Source: RHKX01 sp964641695
GTDB lineage: Bacteria > Actinomycetota > Thermoleophilia > Solirubrobacterales > 70-9
DNA: 28,140 nt
Assembly (NCBI GenBank): GCA_964641695.1
Contig: CAZXKG010000025.1
Span: 1-28,140 of the forward strand
Reading direction: 5' to 3'
Position numbers and translations under genes: made by a program. The notes under the pieces are model-generated. The model was not told the DNA's origin. It saw only the letters and a program-made list of their open reading frames with translations, and ran no database searches. Below, one piece after another: positions 23,106 through 28,140 of the stretch (the first letter of the stretch is position 1; each line of letters opens with the position of its first letter).

Positions 23106-23128
23106 GACAACTTCTTAACCAAGTTGTC
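23106..23128 (-). promoter_or_regulatory. 23-bp inverted repeat, copy 1 (upstream of the flippase-like gene)
   Basis: Arms GACAACTT (23106-23113) and AAGTTGTC (23121-23128) flank a seven-base centre cttaacc. The 17-base core (23109-23125) is identical, in the opposite orientation, to that at 23603-23619. It lies 98 bases before the minus-strand gene starting at 23007. Likely an operator for one regulator acting on both divergent genes. Confidence 0.55.
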
Positions 23129-23279
23129 GGGTTGCCCAGAACGCCGTGTTCAAGGCGATGCACTCTCCTGGCTCTCCGGGTCGCCCGCGTGAGGCGTCTC
23201 GGCTGGGAGCCCGGGATCGGCGGGACCGCTGCCGCGGAACCTCCACCGACTCCCTGCACCCTCGAGCCGGCGGCACTAT

Positions 23280-23417
23280 AGACACCCGTGTCTTTGAAAT
23301 GCAACCCCCAACCGCCGGGACCTCAGCGGGGTTTCGAAGCCCCGCCCGCCGATTGCGTACTGGCGCGTCCACGAAAGCAGTTGCGGATCCAGGCGGATCC
23401 GGCCGCCGCCCGGCCGG
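23280..23417. other. Structured non-coding stretch in the 660-bp intergenic region
   Basis: No credible gene was found between 23008 and 23669; open frames there are short, overlapping and low-complexity. The stretch holds AGACAC-CC-GTGTCT (23280-23293) next to a TATAGA, the hairpin GCGGGG/CCCCGC with an eight-base loop (23326-23345), and CCGGCCG/CGGCCGG with a five-base loop (23399-23417). With the hairpin at 23520-23555 this could be a small RNA gene of roughly 270 nt or simply a structured leader. No known RNA family was recognised. Confidence 0.3.
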
Positions 23418-23519
23418 GGTCCAGCGGTCGCCACCGACCCACCATCAACTCCCCGGCTCGGCCGGAACGCCTGGTTGGACCAGCGATGTACAGGGCGTTT
23501 CACGACTGAGGCCAAGCAC

Positions 23520-23555
23520 GCGCTCCCGCACGCGGCCGACAGCGTGCGGGAGCGC
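23520..23555. terminator. 14-bp perfect hairpin in intergenic region, possible terminator
   Basis: The arms GCGCTCCCGCACGC (23520-23533) and GCGTGCGGGAGCGC (23542-23555) pair perfectly around an eight-base loop. It is the strongest hairpin in the window. No T-run follows on the plus strand, and no coding gene ends here on either strand, so it would have to terminate an unannotated RNA or act as another structural element. Confidence 0.4.
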
Positions 23556-23599
23556 AACAGCGCGATTTCACCCCTTGTCCAAGCCGTTTCTGGAGGATC

Positions 23600-23622
23600 G
23601 TGAACTTGGTTAAGAAGTTCAC
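23600..23622 (+). promoter_or_regulatory. 23-bp inverted repeat, copy 2 (upstream of the PD40 protein gene)
   Basis: Arms GTGAACTT (23600-23607) and AAGTTCAC (23615-23622) flank ggttaag, the reverse complement of the centre in copy 1. It ends 47 bases before ATG 23670. A second palindrome CGTCAG-atac-CTGACG follows at 23628-23643. Read toward its own gene, each copy has the same orientation, which supports a shared operator or activator site. Confidence 0.55.
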
Positions 23623-23669
23623 CACCCCGTCAGATACCTGACGTAGCCCGAAAGGCAGAGAGAAACGGC

Positions 23670-25763
23670 ATGAAATCCCCGCTCAGGACAGGATTCCTTG
23701 GTCTCAGGTCTCAGTGGAAGCCAGGCGGAGCGATCGCTCGCTTGGTCGCCCTGACGACTGCAGCGCTTCTGCTCACCGCCGGCACGGCGATGGCGCTTCC
23801 GGCGGATCGCGCCTACGAGATGGTGAGCCCTCCTGACACCCGTGGGCAGGATGTGGGCGCCGGCGGGTTCGGGGGTGCGTACAGGGCCTCGCCCGGCGGC
23901 GACGCTCTCCTGTACCAGGCGCTCGGAGGATGGGGGGACGCACCGGCCAACGCTTTGTCCGGCGTCTACCTCGCCCGGCGCGGAGGGGAGAGCTGGACCA
24001 ACACGTCCGCGCTGCTGCCCGGCTACCCGAAGAGCCTCGGCGCAACCGGCGTGTACGGGGTCTCCGACGACCTCCGGAAGGTGATCTCACTCACCGACAT
24101 GAATCTCGAGACCGGAGAGCAGTCGGCCAACTACCTCGGGGATATGTACCTCCTCGACCCGGTCACCAAGGAGCGGGAGCGGTTGACGCCAGACTCCTTG
24201 CTGCCCATCGTGGTCCAGAACTCACCTGGTAGCGCTGATCGGTACGAGGGCAACGCGGACTACAGCGTCGTGGTCTTCGAGTCGACCATGGCGCTGACCG
24301 AAGACTCGACGGGGTTGTCGAGTGCGGCCGCCAAGGTGTACCGGTACGCGGACGGCGAGGTCTCTCTTGAGAGCCGCTTGCCTAACGGCACCCTGAGCTC
24401 CGGGGGGCTCTCGATTTTCAGCACGACTGCGACTGGCCATCAGCCTCTGAACCGGGTGTCGCACGACGGCGACGTCTTCTTCTTCACCGTCGGTGGAAGC
24501 ACGAACAGGCAGCTCTACCGGCGGGACTTCAGCGATACGCCCGCCTCGACGGTGCTGGTCAACGCTTCCGAGAACACGCTCGAGGTCGTGCCCGCGGGTC
24601 ATGCGGAGATGGCGGGCGCCTCCGCCGATGGCGAGGTCGTCTTCTTCGCTTCGCCACAGCGATTGGTCGACGAGGACACCGACGCGACCGCCGACATCTA
24701 CCGCTACGACCACTCACAACCCGCGGGCTCTCGTCTCACCCTGATCTCGGTCGACTCCGAGCCGGGTGACGCGGGCAGCGCTACCGGGAGCTCCTACGGG
24801 GTCGGCAACGACGGGAAGTCCGTCGTTTTCACCTCGAACAGTCAGCTGGTCGAAGGGGAGACCACCGATCCCGGGCCGAAGCTGTTCGCCTGGCACGACG
24901 GTGGGCTTCGCTTCATCGGGCTGACGGGTAGTGCTGTCAGCACGCTCAACACCACCTGGTCGCAGAACGGCAAGTACTTCGGCTTCACCGCCAACGGCAG
25001 CTCGATCACGCCTGAAGACAACGGCGGAACGCTGCAGGCGTACCGCTATGCGGTGGAGACGGATGAGCTCGAGTGCGTCTCCTGTCTGCGCAGTGGCGCC
25101 AACACGACGCCGGCAACATGGCGGCGTGATCAAAGCGCGGGGCTGATCAGGCCGTCGCGCCAGCCAATCCGCAACATCGCCAACGACGGCGAGGTGTTCT
25201 TCCAGACCGCGGACTCGCTGGTCGGCGATGACACCAACGGCAAGATCGACGTCTACATCTGGTCCGAGGAGAACGGCGCCGAGCTGATCTCGAGCGGCCG
25301 CAGCACCGACGACTCTTGGATGATGGACGCGAGCGTCGACGGCAGCACGGTCTTCTTCATGACCCGCTCGCGGCTCTCGGCCTGGGATGGTGACGACCTG
25401 CTCGACGCCTACGCGGCAAGGGTCGGAGACGGCCTACCGGAGCCGCCCGAGACACCGGCCCCCTGCGCGGGAGCCGACTGCCTGGGTCAGCCGAGCGCTC
25501 AGCCGACCTTCTCCGCACCCCAAACCAGCGAGAACCACAGCGCCGGTAACCCGAAGGCTGAGAAGTCTTTCGGCGACTGCCGAAAGCTCGACCGCAAGGC
25601 CAAGCGCCTGCAGCGGAAGGCGAAGCGCACAGCCGAGCAGCTCCGCTCCGCCAACGGCAAGAAGGCCAAGCGGCAAGCGAAGCGCAAGGCCAAGAAGACC
25701 AAGCAGCAGGCGAAGCGCTCGGCGAAGCGAGCTGAGCGTTGCAACCAGGGAGCGGGACGTTGA
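23670..25763 (+). CDS. Exported PD40/WD40-like beta-propeller protein with Lys/Arg-rich tail
   Basis: 697 residues. A signal peptide with hydrophobic core LVALTTAALLLTAGTAMA probably ends after AMA (about residue 50). The mature protein starts with ADRAYEMVSPPD, a motif I associate with exported Solirubrobacterales proteins. Repeated propeller strands of the form G-x-V-x-F-x-(S/T) recur at about residues 265, 320, 381, 433, 507 and 557, each followed by a D-rich turn and an IYRYD-like strand. After about residue 620 a long basic tail alternates Lys, Arg and Ala, bracketed by two Cys (FGDCRKLD and ERCNQ), and may be helical and bind an acidic polymer. Function is unknown; secretion and cell-surface display are likely. 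The ribosome site (GGCAGAGAG) is weak. Confidence 0.78.
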   Translation: MKSPLRTGFLGLRSQWKPGGAIARLVALTTAALLLTAGTAMALPADRAYEMVSPPDTRGQDVGAGGFGGAYRASPGGDALLYQALGGWGDAPANALSGVYLARRGGESWTNTSALLPGYPKSLGATGVYGVSDDLRKVISLTDMNLETGEQSANYLGDMYLLDPVTKERERLTPDSLLPIVVQNSPGSADRYEGNADYSVVVFESTMALTEDSTGLSSAAAKVYRYADGEVSLESRLPNGTLSSGGLSIFSTTATGHQPLNRVSHDGDVFFFTVGGSTNRQLYRRDFSDTPASTVLVNASENTLEVVPAGHAEMAGASADGEVVFFASPQRLVDEDTDATADIYRYDHSQPAGSRLTLISVDSEPGDAGSATGSSYGVGNDGKSVVFTSNSQLVEGETTDPGPKLFAWHDGGLRFIGLTGSAVSTLNTTWSQNGKYFGFTANGSSITPEDNGGTLQAYRYAVETDELECVSCLRSGANTTPATWRRDQSAGLIRPSRQPIRNIANDGEVFFQTADSLVGDDTNGKIDVYIWSEENGAELISSGRSTDDSWMMDASVDGSTVFFMTRSRLSAWDGDDLLDAYAARVGDGLPEPPETPAPCAGADCLGQPSAQPTFSAPQTSENHSAGNPKAEKSFGDCRKLDRKAKRLQRKAKRTAEQLRSANGKKAKRQAKRKAKKTKQQAKRSAKRAERCNQGAGR

Positions 25764-25807
25764 ACGCCGCGGCAGCCAGGGACACCGACCGGAGGATGGA
25801 TTCCGAG

Positions 25808-28140
25808 ATGAAGAGCACTGATCAGATCAAGCCCGCCAAGCCCGTAGGTCTGGTGCGCAAGCTGATGATCCTCGTCGCGACCGCGTGCTTCGGCCTCGCG
25901 CTCGCCGCGAGCCCGGCGTCGGCGTTCGACTTCGACGTGGTCCCGGACGGCTTCAGCTTCGAGCCGCTCGACTCCGGTGCAGTTGCCGAAACCCGTGCTG
26001 CCGCCCGCCCGCACACGGTGCGGACCGTGATCGAGACGACGGCGACGACCAACCCGCAAGGGGCCGCGATTCCTGACGGTCAAACACGCGACATCGTCGT
26101 TGACCTCCCGGTTGGCTTCGTGGGCAACCCCAACAGCACGCCCAAGTGCACTGTGCGGGAGCTGATGGACATCTCCAATCCGATCTTGCCGAGTTGCGCA
26201 GTGAGCTCGCAGGTCGGCCTGCTGGTTCTGACGCTGGCCAGCGGGACATCGTCGAACCACGCCGTCTTCAACATGGTGCCGCCTCCGGGAGTTGCGGCTC
26301 AGTTCGGCTTCCGGGTGACCGGCGTCCCGGTGTTCATCGAGGCGAGCGTGCGGCCTGATGACCACGGGCTGCGGATGACGATCCGGGATGCGAGCCAGGC
26401 GGTCGGGTTCGTCAAGTCCGACCTCGAGCTCTGGGGCGTTCCCGCCTCCCCCGCTCACGATGCCGGCCGAGGGCTCCCCAGGTTCAGCCCGCCGATTGCC
26501 TCCGGTGCTCCACTGAACGCCTTCCTCGCCAACCCGAGCGACTGCTCAAGCCCGCCGATCGCCAGGCTCAAGGTGAACTCCTGGCAGGACCCCGAGTGGA
26601 AGCAGGCCACCTACGAAGGCGAGCCGACGACGGAGTGCGAGAGCGTCGACTTCCAGCCCGACATCAAGGTCGAGGCCACCAACAAGACGGCCGACACCCC
26701 CTCCGGCTACCGGGTCGAGCTGACCAGCGAGCAGAACGACAGCCCGACGGCCAGGGCAGCCGCCAACCTCAAGAAGGCAGTCGTCACCCTCCCCGAGGGC
26801 ACCGCCGTCAACCCGAGCTCAGCCGACGGCCTGGAGGCCTGCACCGAAGCCGAGATCGGCCTCGGCACCGACTCCGAGATCACCTGCCCCGACGCCTCCA
26901 AGATCGGCAAGGTGACGATCGACAGCCCGATCCAGAGCGAGCTGATGACGGGTCCCGTCTACCTGGCCAAGCAGAAGGCCAACCCCTTCGGCTCGACCCT
27001 GGCGCTCTACCTCGCCCCCGAGGGCGGCGGAGTCCAGCTCAAGCTCCCCGGCGAGGTAGCCCCTGATCCGATCACAGGTCAGCTCAAGACCACCTTCGAC
27101 GACAACCCCCAGCTCCCGTTCGACTCCCTGGTGATGGAGCTCAACGGAGGATCAAGGGCAGCGCTGGTGAACCCGCCCACCTGCGGCACCAAAACCGCAG
27201 CAGCGCAGTTCACCTCATGGTCGGCACCAAGCGAGATCGAAGCACGCACGAGCTCCTTCGAGATCAGCAAGGCGCCGAACGGAAAGCCCTGCGCGGCCAA
27301 CCTCGCCGACCGCGGCTTCGATCCCGAGATGAAGGCCGGCCTGCTGAGCTCGACCGCCTCCAGCTACAGCCCCTTCGCGCTCAGGATCACCCGCCCCGAC
27401 GGCGATCAGCACATCTCCGCGCTGTCGATGACGATGCCCGAGGGCATCACCGCCAAGCTCGCCGGAGTCGACTACTGCTCCGATCAGAGCCTGGCGGCGA
27501 TCGACAGCTCCGAGGGAAGCGGAGCAGCAGAGGATCAGAGCCCGAGCTGCCCGCAGAGCTCGCTGGTCGGCACCGCGACGGTCGGAGTCGGAAGCTCCGC
27601 CCAGCCCTTCTACGCGCAGACGGGCAAGGTCTACCTCGCCGGCCCCTACAGGGGCGCGCCCCTGAGCCTGGCGGTAGTCGTCCCGGCCCTGGCGGGTCCG
27701 CTCGACCTCGGCTCGGTCGTCGTCAGAGACGCCCTGCGCGTAGATCCCCGCACCGCCCAGATCGAGGTCGTTTCCGACGAGCTCCCGCAGATCATCAGCG
27801 GCATCCCACTGCGGATCACCGACCTGAGGATCAACATCGACCGCCCGGGCTTCATGAAGGCCCCGACCGACTGCTCTGCCAAGCAGATCAAGGCACAGAT
27901 CCAAGGAAGCCACGGCAAGAGCGCAACCCTCACCAACCGCTTCCAGGTCGGCGACTGCGCCTCCCTCGGCTTCAGCCCGAAGCTCAACCTGAGCTTCGGC
28001 AAGAAGAAGAAGGACACGAGGCCCAACGCCCACCCACCCCTGAACGCCAAGCTCTCCTTCAACGAAGGCGACGCCAACATCAGCCGGGTCGAGGTGGCTC
28101 TGCCCCAGGGCCTCCTGCTCGACCAAGAACGCCTAGGCAG
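25808..28140 (+). CDS. Large exported modular protein, 3' end outside window
   Basis: The frame is open from ATG 25808 to the window end (777 codons, no stop). ATG 25796 is an in-frame alternative, but GGAGG (25791-25795) touches it and so favours 25808. A signal peptide (LMILVATACFGLALAASPASA) precedes FDFDV. The visible protein consists of repeating modules of about 220 residues that begin with a hydrophobic LPxG strand at about 26091, 26779, 27422 and 28088. These carry paired Cys (for example CTEAEIG...TCPDASKIG, YCSDQ...SCPQSSLVG). The third module contains AGPLDLGSVVVRDALRVDP and RINIDRPGFM, which I associate with Thermoleophilia surface proteins. It lies 44 bases after the propeller gene and is probably co-transcribed. 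Function is unknown; an adhesin or cell-wall role is a guess. Confidence 0.75.
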   Translation, partial: MKSTDQIKPAKPVGLVRKLMILVATACFGLALAASPASAFDFDVVPDGFSFEPLDSGAVAETRAAARPHTVRTVIETTATTNPQGAAIPDGQTRDIVVDLPVGFVGNPNSTPKCTVRELMDISNPILPSCAVSSQVGLLVLTLASGTSSNHAVFNMVPPPGVAAQFGFRVTGVPVFIEASVRPDDHGLRMTIRDASQAVGFVKSDLELWGVPASPAHDAGRGLPRFSPPIASGAPLNAFLANPSDCSSPPIARLKVNSWQDPEWKQATYEGEPTTECESVDFQPDIKVEATNKTADTPSGYRVELTSEQNDSPTARAAANLKKAVVTLPEGTAVNPSSADGLEACTEAEIGLGTDSEITCPDASKIGKVTIDSPIQSELMTGPVYLAKQKANPFGSTLALYLAPEGGGVQLKLPGEVAPDPITGQLKTTFDDNPQLPFDSLVMELNGGSRAALVNPPTCGTKTAAAQFTSWSAPSEIEARTSSFEISKAPNGKPCAANLADRGFDPEMKAGLLSSTASSYSPFALRITRPDGDQHISALSMTMPEGITAKLAGVDYCSDQSLAAIDSSEGSGAAEDQSPSCPQSSLVGTATVGVGSSAQPFYAQTGKVYLAGPYRGAPLSLAVVVPALAGPLDLGSVVVRDALRVDPRTAQIEVVSDELPQIISGIPLRITDLRINIDRPGFMKAPTDCSAKQIKAQIQGSHGKSATLTNRFQVGDCASLGFSPKLNLSFGKKKKDTRPNAHPPLNAKLSFNEGDANISRVEVALPQGLLLDQERLG

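Noticed and set aside
23324..23347. tRNA T-arm-like sequence (GGGG..TTCGAA..CCCC)
   Set aside because: The loop is eight bases instead of seven on both strands and no anticodon arm, D arm or acceptor stem can be built around it.
23146..23613. Overlapping short frames on both strands of the large intergenic region
   Set aside because: Low-complexity, mutually overlapping, no ribosome sites and no recognisable domains.
23600..23641. 13-codon leader peptide starting at GTG 23600 after GGAGG
   Set aside because: The apparent peptide similarity to a frame at the other repeat copy is fully explained by the shared 17-base inverted-repeat core.
26596..27066. 156-residue plus-strand frame
   Set aside because: Lies wholly inside the exported modular protein gene in a different frame and is Arg/Gly-biased.
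1..28140. Mobile element, prophage, CRISPR or defence island
   Set aside because: No transposase, integrase, terminal repeats, direct-repeat arrays, or known defence genes were found; the GIY-YIG-like protein alone is not enough.

Overview
The window is very GC-rich chromosomal DNA with dense genes, many GTG starts and 1-4 nt start/stop overlaps. The two secreted proteins at the right end (a PD40/WD40-like propeller beginning with an ADRAYEMVSPPD-type motif, and a modular protein with a GPLDLG...VDP...NIDRPGF signature) are of a kind I associate with Solirubrobacterales/Thermoleophilia (Actinomycetota). That placement rests on recalled family features, not on a search. No rRNA, tRNA, CRISPR array, insertion sequence or phage gene was seen.

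Layout. (1) 3-1985: 3' part of a large Lhr-type helicase, ending in a strong hairpin. (2) 2209-8836: a tightly packed forward operon holding an SDR, a VOC protein, E1-alpha, E1-beta and E2 of a 2-oxoacid/acetoin-type dehydrogenase complex, a SnoaL/NTF2-fold protein, a second SDR and a SurE-type phosphatase. No E3 gene is present. (3) 8837-10408: two consecutive IclR-family regulators on the minus strand. (4) 10507-16869: a forward operon reading away from the IclR genes, with a HemL-like class III PLP enzyme, a choline/ethanolamine-kinase-like phosphotransferase, a DadA-like FAD oxidoreductase, a Glu/Leu/Phe/Val-type dehydrogenase, a small ORF and an aldehyde dehydrogenase. (5) 17182-21111: a Pot-type ABC importer (lipoprotein, ATPase, two permeases) with its own promoter. 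(6) 21204-23007: a GIY-YIG-like protein and a convergent membrane protein of the LPG-synthase-TM/UPF0104 type. (7) 23008-23669: a 660-bp structured intergenic region. (8) 23670-28140: two exported proteins, the second cut by the window end.

Interpretation. Regions 2-5 look like one catabolic island. A polyamine/amine-type solute would be imported, its nitrogen removed by the PLP enzyme, FAD oxidoreductase and amino-acid dehydrogenase, the aldehyde oxidised by the ALDH, and a carbonyl intermediate taken to acyl-CoA by the E1/E2 complex with the SDRs. The IclR pair is the obvious candidate regulator. Promoter-like regions before the SDR operon and before the Pot operon share GTCTnnnTGCTAAGAT, and the central promoter carries a related GTCTGTC. 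The substrate cannot be read from the sequence. The kinase/class III PLP enzyme pairing recalls phospholyase pathways for amino alcohols and is the most interesting metabolic hypothesis here.
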